DNA from: Limosilactobacillus balticus | Lineage (GTDB): Bacteria; Bacillota; Bacilli; Lactobacillales; Lactobacillaceae | Length of the DNA: 64,000 nucleotides | Assembly (NCBI RefSeq): GCF_014145615.1 | Contig: NZ_JACIVH010000042.1 | Coordinates: 124,001 to 188,000 of the forward strand | Direction of reading: 5' to 3' | Shown here: piece after piece, positions 55,156 through 63,739 of the stretch | Layout of the letters: the number at the start of each line of letters is the position of its first letter | Position numbering within the stretch: position 1 is the first letter of the stretch | Position numbers and translations under genes: made by a program | The notes under the pieces: generated by a model | What the model was told of the DNA's origin: nothing | Seen by the model: only the letters and a program-made list of their open reading frames with translations | The model's database searches: none

Positions 55156-55641
55156 TTATTTGTTTCTGTACCAAGTAATAAGAGCCATAAGCACCCCATA
55201 TATAATCCCAATTACAGTTGGAATTATATAACTCATGGGATTTTTTAATTCGCTAATAAGTGAAGTATGAAAACTAAGAGCATTTGTAAGAGAATTAAGT
55301 AAATAAATAATCAGTGTTATATATACAGCTGAAGTAAAACTATTCTTTACAATATGTGTGTTATCATGAGTCACGACTCTATTAATTTTACGTTTTGCAT
55401 ATATAGAATAGCCACCAACAATATAAACTGTAAAAATCAGTAACGCCCCAGCTAAAACATTAAAAGACAATTCATAATTCTCTGTTGTAGTAACAATGAA
55501 AAAGGAAATAAGAACTGCAACGAGGTTAAAAAGAAATAAGCTAACAGCGATATTAAGACTAATCTTCGCTATATAATCTTTATCATTCTTATTTGTTAAT
55601 TTGGGCATATTATAGAACCATTGAAAAAGTTTATTATTCAT
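55156..55641 (-). CDS. Small membrane protein, possibly DUF3278-like
   Basis: A 161-residue protein with four predicted membrane segments (about 28-50, 62-82, 103-123 and 137-157) after a charged start with MPKLTNKNDKDYIAKISLN. It resembles uncharacterised DUF3278-like proteins of lactobacilli and streptococci; the assignment is uncertain. Position upstream of the pheromone gene suggests immunity or regulation. ATG follows GAGGAG. Confidence 0.6.
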   Translation of the reverse strand: MNNKLFQWFYNMPKLTNKNDKDYIAKISLNIAVSLFLFNLVAVLISFFIVTTTENYELSFNVLAGALLIFTVYIVGGYSIYAKRKINRVVTHDNTHIVKNSFTSAVYITLIIYLLNSLTNALSFHTSLISELKNPMSYIIPTVIGIIYGVLMALITWYRNK

Positions 55642-55843
55642 TAATTTACTCCTCTTAAAAAGTTTGGTTTTTACTATAGCATAATTTATCTTTTTTAATA
55701 ATTTTCTTCTAATTTTAGTGGAATTTTAGCGTATTAGGATGTTGAAGCAGGATATGAGTGTAATTTGTACAAATTAGAAGTTTTCATTTAGCTGTCTTAA
55801 TTTACTTTATGCTTAAAGTATAGAAATTGAGAAGGAAATTATT

Positions 55844-56115
55844 ATGAAAAAATTTTTGTTTGATCCATTATATTTTTTGCCATAGCTTTTATGTATTTAA
55901 TATTTGATTACAATTTTGGCATGATATCGATGTCAATCTTTTGTGGACTTTCATTATTAATTAGTAATCTAGGAAAGAAATTTTTATATCTGCAAGCACT
56001 ATTGTTCATAATATATGGATTATTACTTTTTATAGTTCATCCAAGCACATGGATAGTTTCTGTAATTTTGATCTTAATTGGAATAGTTTTCTTTATATTT
56101 TATTTTAGAGGCTGA
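55844..56115 (+). pseudogene. Frameshifted small membrane protein
   Basis: ATG 55844, with RBS GAAGGAA, starts MKKFLFDPLYFLP and hits TAG, while a second frame from about 55864 gives SIIFFAIAFMYLIFDYNFGM and then continues to 56115. A single-base loss at about 55863-55866 explains this. The restored product would be about 90 residues with four membrane spans, paralogous to the intact protein at 56176. ATG 55891 could still give a shortened 74-residue protein. Confidence 0.65.
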
Positions 56116-56175
56116 ACTGGCTTCTAGAATAGTTAGAGTCGGAGGAAAAATTGTTTCGACTATCATGGGGGGGTA

Positions 56176-56484
56176 ATGATTTTGATTAACTTTTTGAAAA
56201 AGAATAAGTGGAATATAATTGCAATATTAATATTTTTCATTATTTGTGTATACTATGCATACAATAAGAATATTGTTGCTTCTACATCTTCTTTACTTTG
56301 TGCAATCTTATGGCTGATTGATTGTTTAAAGAAACAATATTTTTTCTTAGAAGGAATAGCAATAATCTTATATGCTATATTTATTTTGATCATTCGAATA
56401 GATTTATGGCCAGGTGCATTGGTGTGTATAGTAATAGGATTGTTTATCTTGTTTTTCTATCTAAAGAAACTTAAAAAGCAATAA
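56176..56484 (+). CDS. Small four-span membrane protein, candidate immunity protein
   Basis: A 102-residue protein: short basic N-terminus (FLKKNKW), four hydrophobic segments, and a basic C-terminus (KKLKKQ). It parallels the frameshifted gene upstream segment by segment. Small basic membrane proteins next to bacteriocin/pheromone genes are often immunity proteins, which is the basis for the suggestion. No family recognised. RBS GGGGGGG, ATG 56176. Low GC compared with neighbours. Confidence 0.65.
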   Translation: MILINFLKKNKWNIIAILIFFIICVYYAYNKNIVASTSSLLCAILWLIDCLKKQYFFLEGIAIILYAIFILIIRIDLWPGALVCIVIGLFILFFYLKKLKKQ

Positions 56485-56494
56485 TCTAGAGAAT

Positions 56495-56536
56495 AAAAGT
56501 TATGATCCCAGTTGGATATTGGAATCATAACTTTTT
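56495..56536 (+). terminator. Terminator after the small membrane protein
   Basis: AAAAGTTATGAT and ATCATAACTTTTT arms. Confidence 0.85.
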
Positions 56537-56649
56537 ATCTTGCACTTCAACTTTATAATTTTCATTACGAAAGCTCCTTCGCTACTTTGGTTTAGGTACT
56601 CAAAGCGTGTGCGAGAGTTTTTGTGTTTTCTTGTTTTTAAAGCACAAAC

Positions 56650-56684
56650 GCATAGAATCGCAGTAAATTACCACGATCCTATGC
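56650..56684. repeat. Inverted repeat of unknown origin
   Basis: GCATAGAATCG and CGATCCTATGC arms (one mismatch) around 13 nt. It lies in a 336-nt gap without a credible gene; an open frame at 56540-56725 lacks an RBS. It may be the footprint of a lost mobile element. Confidence 0.4.
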
Positions 56685-56820
56685 ATTTAATTTTTGATTG
56701 TAATATATGGTTTATTCATTTATAAAGCCTTCTTAATATCTAATTCCATCATAGATTAAGGCAGCCGTTATTTGAAATTCTTATTATATTTAGTGTTTTA
56801 TTCAAAAAATGGATATATTA

Positions 56821-57750
56821 TTACCACAAACTAGCAAACCAATATATTAATGGAATAGTTGCTAAACTCAAAATGGTTGAAATACTCATTAAAACAGTTG
56901 CTGGTCGTGCATCACCGTTTGATTGTAAGGTGAAAAGGACGACTAAGCCAGCGACTGGACATGCACTAAAGATTACTGTGGTGAAGAGTGGAACACCAGT
57001 GATTCCCAACAATAATAAGATAATTGTCCCTAGAATTGGGAAGAAAATATTCCTTACGAAGAGACTTCCCCAGAGTGCAGTTGGTAATTTGATATTTTTA
57101 ATCCTTAGGTTGGCAAGATTGCTTCCGATAACAATCATTGATAGTGGAGTAAACGCTGGACTGGTGTAATCAATAAAGCCAGCAATTAATTTTGGTAACC
57201 GAAAAGAACTAATGAATAGGAAAAGGCCAATAACAATAGCGATAATATTAGGGTTAAAAATAATTTTCTTTAATTGTGTTCTCCAATCATGTGGCTGCCG
57301 TTTTTGAAAAATTCCAATTCCCTGGGTCCACGACATGACATTAAACCCAATCATTGAGGCGACAGCATAAAAGACGCCCACGCTTCCAAAAAGTCCTTGT
57401 GCTAATGGAACGCCCATAAAACCATTGTTAGAATAGATGCTTCCATAAGTCGCAATTTGACGAATATTTTGGTCTTTGACATTATGGAAGAATATTTTAG
57501 CGATCAAAATAGAAACAAAGTAAGTTAAAAAGACTCCTACAATTAATAGTAATAATTGATAAAAGCGTGATCGTGAAAACGGCTGTTCAAAGGCCTTAAT
57601 AATTACGATTGGCGATAAAAAATAGAGTGTAATATTTGTTAGGTCATTAATTGATTGTGGATGGAGAAATCCGAGCTTCCTAATAATTGCCCCTAAAAGC
57701 ATTAGTAAGAAAATAATGACGACCTGGTTAAAAATTTGTCCAATCGACAT
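56821..57750 (-). CDS. AEC family transporter (auxin efflux carrier-like)
   Basis: A 309-residue carrier with ten predicted spans in two halves. It starts at ATG 57750 after GAAGGAAGTG; the frame is open 25 codons farther, but that lacks an RBS. Features are the N-terminal LLMLLGAIIRKLGFL, the mid-protein NNGFMGVPLAQGLFG and C-terminal CPVAGLVVLFT motifs. In lactobacilli such carriers export malate or other organic acids. Substrate unknown. Confidence 0.87.
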   Translation of the reverse strand: MSIGQIFNQVVIIFLLMLLGAIIRKLGFLHPQSINDLTNITLYFLSPIVIIKAFEQPFSRSRFYQLLLLIVGVFLTYFVSILIAKIFFHNVKDQNIRQIATYGSIYSNNGFMGVPLAQGLFGSVGVFYAVASMIGFNVMSWTQGIGIFQKRQPHDWRTQLKKIIFNPNIIAIVIGLFLFISSFRLPKLIAGFIDYTSPAFTPLSMIVIGSNLANLRIKNIKLPTALWGSLFVRNIFFPILGTIILLLLGITGVPLFTTVIFSACPVAGLVVLFTLQSNGDARPATVLMSISTILSLATIPLIYWFASLW

Positions 57751-57811
57751 TACATCACTTCCTTCAGTAAAACATCCTGATGATAAAAAGATATTCATTA
57801 ACGAGTAATGG

Positions 57812-57959
57812 GAAAAAAGTAGCAAAAGTTCATGATCAAATGCATGAAATAATAAAGACTAAGTTGGTTGATAAACTAACCGTAAAATATTTAATGGATG
57901 AATTAAATATTGTTGCTAATTTCTTGAATGATTTATATCGGCTTGAACAAAAATTCTAA
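57812..57959 (+). pseudogene. C-terminal remnant of an unknown gene
   Basis: An open frame without start or RBS ends at TAA 57957-57959. It reads KVAKVHDQMHEIIK...DKLTVKYLMDELNIV...FLNDLYRLEQKF. It looks like natural helical protein sequence cut at its 5' side. A hairpin terminator follows. The family is not recognised. Confidence 0.35.
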
Positions 57960-57967
57960 TTACCAGT

Positions 57968-57994
57968 AAAAAAGTTTCATATGAAACTTTTTTT
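57968..57994 (+). terminator. Hairpin terminator
   Basis: Perfect AAAAAAGTTTCAT/ATGAAACTTTTTT palindrome followed by T, before the response regulator gene. Confidence 0.8.
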
Positions 57995-58054
57995 ATTTGC
58001 CTGCAATCAAAACAGCTAAAATAGTATATAGGACAAATAATTGGAGGCAAAATA

Positions 58055-58735
58055 ATGAAGAAAGCTGTCATTATGTTGGTTGAAGACGAAGAAAGTCTTG
58101 CAAGTTTCTTAATAACTGAATTAGAACTAGAAGGATATGAAGTTATCTGGGCAAAAGATGGGCGAGAAGCACTGGAAATATTTAACGAGAAAGAAATAAC
58201 CTTAATCTTATTGGATTGGATGCTCCCAGTTTATGATGGTCTCACAGTCCTACGACGAATTCGTCAGTCGAGTAATGTTCCAATTATTATGATTACTGCT
58301 CGTAGTCAAACCTCTGATATTAGCATGGCGCTAGATCAAGGATTGGATGATTATATTACTAAACCATTTGAAATTGAGGAACTTTTAGCACGAATTAGGG
58401 TTGCTCTACGACGATTAGGGCAAGAAAAAGCAGAAAAACATGATTATCATTTTGGACCATTTGAAATAAATTTACTGAAACATCAATTTATGGTTGATGG
58501 GAAACAAGTTCATTTAACACCTAAAGAATTTTCCCTCATGGCTGCCCTGATTAAAGAACCAGGAGTTGTCCAAACCCGTGATGACCTTCTTAACGAGATA
58601 TGGGGTTACAATTTTGACGGTCAGACCAATAATGTTGATGTCTATATCCGTGCTTTGCGCAACAAGTTAGGTAAGTACCGTGATTTAATTAAAACTGTGC
58701 GGGGGATTGGTTATGTATTAGGTGATGAGCAATGA
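58055..58735 (+). CDS. OmpR family response regulator
   Basis: A 226-residue regulator. Receiver domain with acidic pocket E10-D11, phosphoacceptor Asp54 in LLDWMLP, and Lys103 in ITKPFE; winged-helix DNA-binding domain from about 130 with VHLTPKEFSLM and the C-terminal RGIGYVL. ATG follows TTGGAGGC. It overlaps its kinase by 4 nt and controls an operon with a PepSY protein. Confidence 0.94.
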   Translation: MKKAVIMLVEDEESLASFLITELELEGYEVIWAKDGREALEIFNEKEITLILLDWMLPVYDGLTVLRRIRQSSNVPIIMITARSQTSDISMALDQGLDDYITKPFEIEELLARIRVALRRLGQEKAEKHDYHFGPFEINLLKHQFMVDGKQVHLTPKEFSLMAALIKEPGVVQTRDDLLNEIWGYNFDGQTNNVDVYIRALRNKLGKYRDLIKTVRGIGYVLGDEQ

Positions 58736-60069
58736 ACAACACACGTCCAATAACCGCATCACGGCAATTAACTCGTCTTTTCTTAACGTTATTTGCGACA
58801 ATTTTGGTAATTATTAACTTTCTTTTTGTTGTGACTGCTGCTGATTTAATATATCGCTATGCTGATGAGCAGGCAGAAGAAGTAATTGAAACAATTGAAG
58901 AAGATTGGCCAAGAAACGAGAATCAGGAAACTTTTTTAAATGCTTATGTTGCTCGTCAAGACGATGACGCAATTGAGATCACTGATGGAGAACAAAAATA
59001 TATCTCCCCCAAAGCCCATAAAATATTTAAGCGAATTGACCAGCGGAATTTAGCAATCAAGAATCTACAGTTAACCCGGCATGGAGTCTATTATTTACGG
59101 CAGCAAAAAATAGACCATAATCGAATCGTCAAAGTAGCAATTAATGTTGATGATTTAATCGAATTAACGTGCTGGCTCTTGATAGTGACGCTGTTAATTA
59201 ACCTTGCAATAAGTATCATTGCTCTCCCCATCATTCATCGTTTAGCTCGCCGATGGACACAACCATTGACTAATTTAGATAATGAAATTGATGCAATCAC
59301 GCCCCAAAGCAATCGATTGCAAACTTTAACGGTTCCGCAACAACCATTAGAGGTACGAAAGGTTGCCCAGTCTTTTAATCATTTGCTAGGACGGCAGTAT
59401 CGTACAATGCAACGCGAAAAAGAATTTATTGCGAATGCTTCTCATGAGTTGAAGACACCACTTGCTGGAATTCTGGGACATGTAAACCTAATACGAAGGC
59501 ATGGAGATAAACATCCGGAATTAATTGCTAAGTCATTGAAGTACATTGATCAAGAAGCACAGCGAATGAGTCAATTAATAAATGAACTGCTTATTCTAGA
59601 AGGACATCAGACTAAAAAACTAACAGAAATTAACTTGTCAAAAATTGCTTTCGCTGAAGTTGAGTCACTCCAAGGTGCATATCATCAGAAATTTATTGCT
59701 AACTTAAATCCGAATATATCTTACCGCATAACAAAAGGTGACTTTCAAAGTCTTGTTCATAATTTGCTAGAAAACGCGGCCAAATATTCACCAACTAATT
59801 CAACGATTAATGTTCAGTTAACGGCAGACGATAGCCAAATAGTTTTAAAAGTTGCTGATCAAGGTCAGGGAATTGCAAAGGAAAATCGCCAAAAAGTTTT
59901 TGAGAGATTCTACCGTGAAGATGAATCACATTCCAATAAGGTTGCTGGTTCGGGGATTGGCCTTTCGATTGTTAAAATGATTATTGAAAAATATCACGGA
60001 AAAATTATGATTCGCGACAATGAACCAGTTGGAACGATTTTTACAGTTTATCTTCCTAAACAAAAATGA
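58732..60069 (+). CDS. Sensor histidine kinase (HisKA-HATPase)
   Basis: A 445-residue kinase with two membrane spans (about 12-38 and 142-168) enclosing an extracytoplasmic sensor of about 100 residues, a HAMP-like linker, the HisKA box FIANASHELKTPLAGILGHV, N-box NLLENAAKYSP and G-box GSGIGLSIV. The start overlaps the regulator stop by ATGA. It resembles CiaH/YkoH-type kinases. The downstream PepSY protein may be target or modulator. Confidence 0.93.
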   Translation: MNNTRPITASRQLTRLFLTLFATILVIINFLFVVTAADLIYRYADEQAEEVIETIEEDWPRNENQETFLNAYVARQDDDAIEITDGEQKYISPKAHKIFKRIDQRNLAIKNLQLTRHGVYYLRQQKIDHNRIVKVAINVDDLIELTCWLLIVTLLINLAISIIALPIIHRLARRWTQPLTNLDNEIDAITPQSNRLQTLTVPQQPLEVRKVAQSFNHLLGRQYRTMQREKEFIANASHELKTPLAGILGHVNLIRRHGDKHPELIAKSLKYIDQEAQRMSQLINELLILEGHQTKKLTEINLSKIAFAEVESLQGAYHQKFIANLNPNISYRITKGDFQSLVHNLLENAAKYSPTNSTINVQLTADDSQIVLKVADQGQGIAKENRQKVFERFYREDESHSNKVAGSGIGLSIVKMIIEKYHGKIMIRDNEPVGTIFTVYLPKQK

Positions 60070-60167
60070 AGATTTCTTCATCATACTTTCACCTGTTCTT
60101 GGTTTTAGTTGGCAGATTATTTCGTAAAATAAAATTACCAACTAAAGTTAAGAAGGGAAGAATAAAA

Positions 60168-60809
60168 ATGACGGAAAAAAGACAAGATCATCAACCAAAC
60201 TCAGATAAGAAAAAATCAAGGAAATTTCCTCAAATGACTAAGAAAATGCTTATTACTGCCTGTATTTGTAGCGGGATTGTTTTGGGAGCAGGAGGCACAG
60301 TTGGAGTAGTTGCAATACATGGCCATCATGATCAAATCGAAGCAGCTGTTAAACATGAAAAGTTAGCTAAGAAGAGTGATATCAAGATTGATCAACAAGC
60401 AGCAATTGATAAATTTAATCAAAAGTATCAAAATAAGCGAATCAATGAAGTTGAATTAGAAAGTGACAATGGTAAATATGTATATACAATAAAAGGCTTT
60501 GACAATGCAAATGAGTATAAGGTCAAAGTTAATGCCAAGGATGGTAAAGTAATTTCCAATAAATCTGAAAAGCTTGATAAAAATGATAAGAAATACACAT
60601 TAGATCCAAGTAAGACAATTAGTCGTGATGAGGCGAGCCAAATTGCAGAAAAAGCAGCTAAGAAGGGTAGTTCTATCGAATGGAAATTAGAACAAGAAAA
60701 AGAAAATCAGGCTGTGTGGGAAGTTCAAGTAAAAGATGGACGAACAGTTAAAGAAGTTAAGATTGATGCTGGATCAAAGAAAGTATTAGAGGTTGAAACT
60801 GATCATTAA
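60168..60809 (+). CDS. PepSY domain membrane-anchored protein
   Basis: A 213-residue protein: basic cytoplasmic start, one membrane span (about 26-50), and two extracellular PepSY repeats (about 70-135 and 145-213), e.g. VYTIKGFDNANEYKVKVNAK and AVWEVQVKDGRTVKEVKID. PepSY proteins often inhibit peptidases or bind surface ligands and are encoded by two-component operons, as here. ATG 60168 follows GAAGGGAAG; the frame is open from 60066 inside the kinase gene but without RBS. Confidence 0.85.
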   Translation: MTEKRQDHQPNSDKKKSRKFPQMTKKMLITACICSGIVLGAGGTVGVVAIHGHHDQIEAAVKHEKLAKKSDIKIDQQAAIDKFNQKYQNKRINEVELESDNGKYVYTIKGFDNANEYKVKVNAKDGKVISNKSEKLDKNDKKYTLDPSKTISRDEASQIAEKAAKKGSSIEWKLEQEKENQAVWEVQVKDGRTVKEVKIDAGSKKVLEVETDH

Positions 60810-60811
60810 TA

Positions 60812-60852
60812 AAATCCCTCGCATGTGTGAAAGTTGCATGCGAGGGATTTTA
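60812..60852 (+). terminator. Terminator of the two-component operon
   Basis: AAAATCCCTCGCATG and CATGCGAGGGATTTT, a perfect 15-nt stem. Confidence 0.92.
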
Positions 60853-60997
60853 TTACAATTTTATGTTTAATGATGATTTTCGCGATATTGGTGCGCACTT
60901 GTTCCTGTCCAAGTATTTAAAAGCGCGAAAAAATAAATTAGTTTCTTAGTAAGTCAAGAGGAAAATAGTTTTAATTACTGATAATAATTATTAATGG

Positions 60998-62158
60998 TTA
61001 ATTTTTAATAGCAGCAGCTAATCGTTCTAAGCCATCTTTTACTTGTGCACGGGGATAGGCAATGTTAATGCGAATAAAGTGGCTCCCATTGCCATGATAA
61101 TAGGTTCCTGGATTAATAATTAACCCAGTTTTTTCACGAATTTTTTGCGCTAAAGTAGCACTATCATCGGTTACTTCACTAACATCGATCCACACAAGAT
61201 AAGTTGCTGTTCCAGGAACAACGTGGAGTTTAGGAAGATTTTTCTTAATAAATTCAACAAGATATTCACGGTTTCCTAATAAATACTTTTTAAGCTGATG
61301 AAGCCAGTCTGCGCCTTGTGTATAGGCAGCGATTGTTCCAGGAATTGCTAAGAGGTTTGGTTCTGCGACTTCATACTTATTGATTGCGCGCGTAAAGTGT
61401 TCTCGCAAAAGAGGATTAGGAACGATTCCCGTAGCAGCATGAAGGGCCGCCACATTAAATGTCTTACTAGTTGACACTAATGTAACTACATTCTGGCGAC
61501 AATCTTCTGGCAAGGAGAAAGTAGGGGTATAGTCTGGACCCGTTAATACTAAATCACCATGAATTTCATCACTAATAACAATGATGCCGTGCTTTTGGGC
61601 TAGCTTAATAATTCGGATTAACTCATCGCGTGACCAAACGTAGCCAGTAGGATTGTGAGGATTACATAAAATCATCAGCGTGGTAAGCGGGTTACTCATT
61701 TTGTCTTCAAGGTCATCCCAATCGACAGAATAAGTATACGTAGAATGATCGTATTTTAGTTGGGTAGGAAAAGCATGACGGCCGCTGTTGAGGATAGAGT
61801 TGTAAAAAGTATTGTAAACTGGCTCCATTAACAAGACATTATCGCCTTCATGACTTAAATAATTAACACAGGCAGTAATAGAAGGGATGACACCAGTCGC
61901 AAATCGCATCCAAGAGGGATCAGCTTTTGCGTTATGCTCGGTTTTATACCAAGAAGCAACCGCATTAAAATATTCCTCATTCGGATATTCATACCCAAAA
62001 GCGCCTGAAGCAATCTTCTTTGTCATTGCAGCCATAATTTCAGGGGCAGTTTTAAAGTCCATATCAGCAGTTGTCATCGGTAACTCATTTGGCTTAACAT
62101 CCCATTTTTCAGAATTGGTGTGACGTCGATCAAGAATTGTATCAAAATCATATTCCAT
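60998..62158 (-). CDS. MalY/PatB family PLP-dependent aminotransferase (cystathionine beta-lyase-like)
   Basis: A 386-residue fold-type I PLP enzyme. Features are the start YDFDTILDRRHTNSEKWD typical of MalY/PatB, the substrate motif CNPHNPTG, SDEIHGDL, and the PLP Lys in STSKTFN. These enzymes cleave cystathionine to homocysteine or act as C-S lyases. The start ATG follows AAGGGTG. It lies 14 nt after the DUF3737 gene, so the two form an operon. Confidence 0.9.
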   Translation of the reverse strand: MEYDFDTILDRRHTNSEKWDVKPNELPMTTADMDFKTAPEIMAAMTKKIASGAFGYEYPNEEYFNAVASWYKTEHNAKADPSWMRFATGVIPSITACVNYLSHEGDNVLLMEPVYNTFYNSILNSGRHAFPTQLKYDHSTYTYSVDWDDLEDKMSNPLTTLMILCNPHNPTGYVWSRDELIRIIKLAQKHGIIVISDEIHGDLVLTGPDYTPTFSLPEDCRQNVVTLVSTSKTFNVAALHAATGIVPNPLLREHFTRAINKYEVAEPNLLAIPGTIAAYTQGADWLHQLKKYLLGNREYLVEFIKKNLPKLHVVPGTATYLVWIDVSEVTDDSATLAQKIREKTGLIINPGTYYHGNGSHFIRINIAYPRAQVKDGLERLAAAIKN

Positions 62159-62172
62159 AGTTTTTTCACCCT

Positions 62173-63015
62173 TTACTTCTTTTGAATTATTTGAATCTTG
62201 TTTGGATCAATTTTAGGATTATCCATAATGATTTCATCAGCGTGATCAACGGTGATTTTACCACTAATTGGGTTCTTAATACTCATAATAGTACCTTTTA
62301 GCTCGGCATCAATATTAGTACATAATTCAAAGGCAAGGTCAGTTCGTAATGCCCGGCAATTCTTTATCGTTAAGTGGTCAACATAGCATAATCCCTGATC
62401 GCTTTCGATTGTGCAGTTAATAAAAGTAATGTTCTTGGTATTCCAAGCAAGGTACTCACCACTGATCTTAGAATCATAAATTGTCACGTTCTCACAGTTC
62501 CAAAAGGCATCCTTTGATACTAAGCGTGAGTTATGAACTTCAACATTTTTAGCGCCATCAAAAACATAATTTCCGACAAGATCAAGATGGTCAACATAAA
62601 TGTTTTCGCTATTCATTCCTAAATAATCACCAGTAGCATATACATTTTTCATCTTAATATTTTTACAGTTCCACATTGTTTCAGCAGCATCTGTAAAGTG
62701 AACATTATTAAGAACGATCCCATCACATCGACGAAATTCTTTAGGTGCTTGAATTGTACTGTCAGTAATTTCAATATCGTTGGTATACCAAATTCCAGAA
62801 CGTGACATTTCTTCAAAGATTGTATTGGTTACTTTGATATGATCGGAATACCAAAGAGGATATTTCCATGTAAAGAGTACGCCATCGAGAGTCAAGTTAG
62901 CAGTTTCTTTTAATGGTGATTCACCCTTACCAAAAGTAGTGTTTACTAAATGAGCATCTTGAAGACCATAAAGTGGACGTTCACCATCATAATAAGCTTC
63001 TTTAATTTCTTCCAT
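62173..63015 (-). CDS. DUF3737 family right-handed beta-helix protein
   Basis: A 280-residue protein with repeating N-V-x-I/F-x-N-C/S turns across its length (for example CKNIKMKNVYATGDYLGMNS, CENVTIYDSKISGEYLAW), indicating a parallel beta-helix. It matches DUF3737, common in lactobacilli, without known function. No signal peptide. It starts MEEIKEAYYDGERPLYGLQD, with RBS GTGAGG. Co-transcribed with the MalY-type gene. Confidence 0.85.
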   Translation of the reverse strand: MEEIKEAYYDGERPLYGLQDAHLVNTTFGKGESPLKETANLTLDGVLFTWKYPLWYSDHIKVTNTIFEEMSRSGIWYTNDIEITDSTIQAPKEFRRCDGIVLNNVHFTDAAETMWNCKNIKMKNVYATGDYLGMNSENIYVDHLDLVGNYVFDGAKNVEVHNSRLVSKDAFWNCENVTIYDSKISGEYLAWNTKNITFINCTIESDQGLCYVDHLTIKNCRALRTDLAFELCTNIDAELKGTIMSIKNPISGKITVDHADEIIMDNPKIDPNKIQIIQKK

Positions 63016-63062
63016 CCTAATTACCTCACAATTCCTAATTAATTTTATAATAGGCCGAAAAT

Positions 63063-63090
63063 AAAAAACGCGCCATTAAAGACACGTTTT
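63063..63090 (-). terminator. Terminator of the second CMD gene
   Basis: On the minus strand: AAAACGTG and CGCGTTTT arms with one G-U pair and mismatch, then T residues. Confidence 0.65.
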
Positions 63091-63101
63091 AAATTGATTT
63101 T

Positions 63102-63422
63102 TTAATCATCCCAGACTTTTTTCGCAACATTAAATGCAGACCAGGCATTCGGCCATCCAACATAAAAGGCCAATTGAGTAATAATTTCCGCAATTTCATC
63201 TTTTGTAATGCCGTTGTTCTTAGCAGTTTGCATGTGGTAAGGGAGTTGTTCAAAGGCACCCTTTGTAATTAAAGCGGTAACGGTGAGAAGACTCCGGTCA
63301 CGAAGGCTTAATTCGTTTTCCCGTGACCAAACCTGTCCGAATAATACATCATCATTTAATTCTGCAAATTTAGGGGCGAAATCACCAAGTTGGTCGCGAC
63401 CAGCTGTTTGTTTCTTAGCCAT
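63102..63422 (-). CDS. Carboxymuconolactone decarboxylase family protein (paralogue)
   Basis: A 106-residue CMD-family protein almost identical in layout to the one at 28763, differing at scattered positions (for example NELSLRDRSLLTVTALIT against KELNLRDRSMITVSALIT). It has no CxxC. Unlike the island copy it has no cupin neighbour and no 19-nt-spacer promoter. ATG follows GAAAGGAAG. Confidence 0.88.
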   Translation of the reverse strand: MAKKQTAGRDQLGDFAPKFAELNDDVLFGQVWSRENELSLRDRSLLTVTALITKGAFEQLPYHMQTAKNNGITKDEIAEIITQLAFYVGWPNAWSAFNVAKKVWDD

Positions 63423-63679
63423 GAAAATCTTCCTTTCTCAATCGTAATTTTGATTACTTTTACTATAAGCCTAGAAAGCTAAAATTTAAAATACCAATAT
63501 TAAGTAGGTAATAATGTAAAAAATGAATAGTTAGCAGTTTTTATTTGTGACTAAATAAAATAAGGCAAGACAAAAACCTTTGAATAATAGTACGATTAAT
63601 GTCTTGTTAGTAAGACATTGAAAAATATAATGTTAGAAAGCAAAAATTAAAACATGAAATACATGTTAGAGCTACTTTA

Positions 63680-63708
63680 TTGACGCTATTTTCTTAATTC
63701 GCTATGGT
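63680..63708 (+). promoter_or_regulatory. Promoter for the quinone-oxidoreductase-like gene
   Basis: -35 TTGACG (63680-63685), 17-nt spacer, -10 TATGGT (63703-63708). The remainder of the 317-nt gap is A/T-rich with no gene. Confidence 0.65.
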
Positions 63709-63739
63709 TGATAAAGATAAGAAAAAAGTGAGGATTATT

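Noticed and set aside
56540-56725. 61-codon open frame on the + strand
   Set aside because: No RBS, unusual composition, and it runs over an inverted repeat; more likely non-coding.
57998-58028. TTGCCT followed after 19 nt by TAGTAT upstream of the OmpR-type regulator, resembling the MerR-type promoters
   Set aside because: The spacer has no dyad related to the other ten sites, so the match is probably chance.
63538-63566. Minus-strand TTGCCT with a TAAAAA 19 nt later upstream of the second CMD gene
   Set aside because: No dyad in the spacer and a poor -10; it does not fit the operator consensus.
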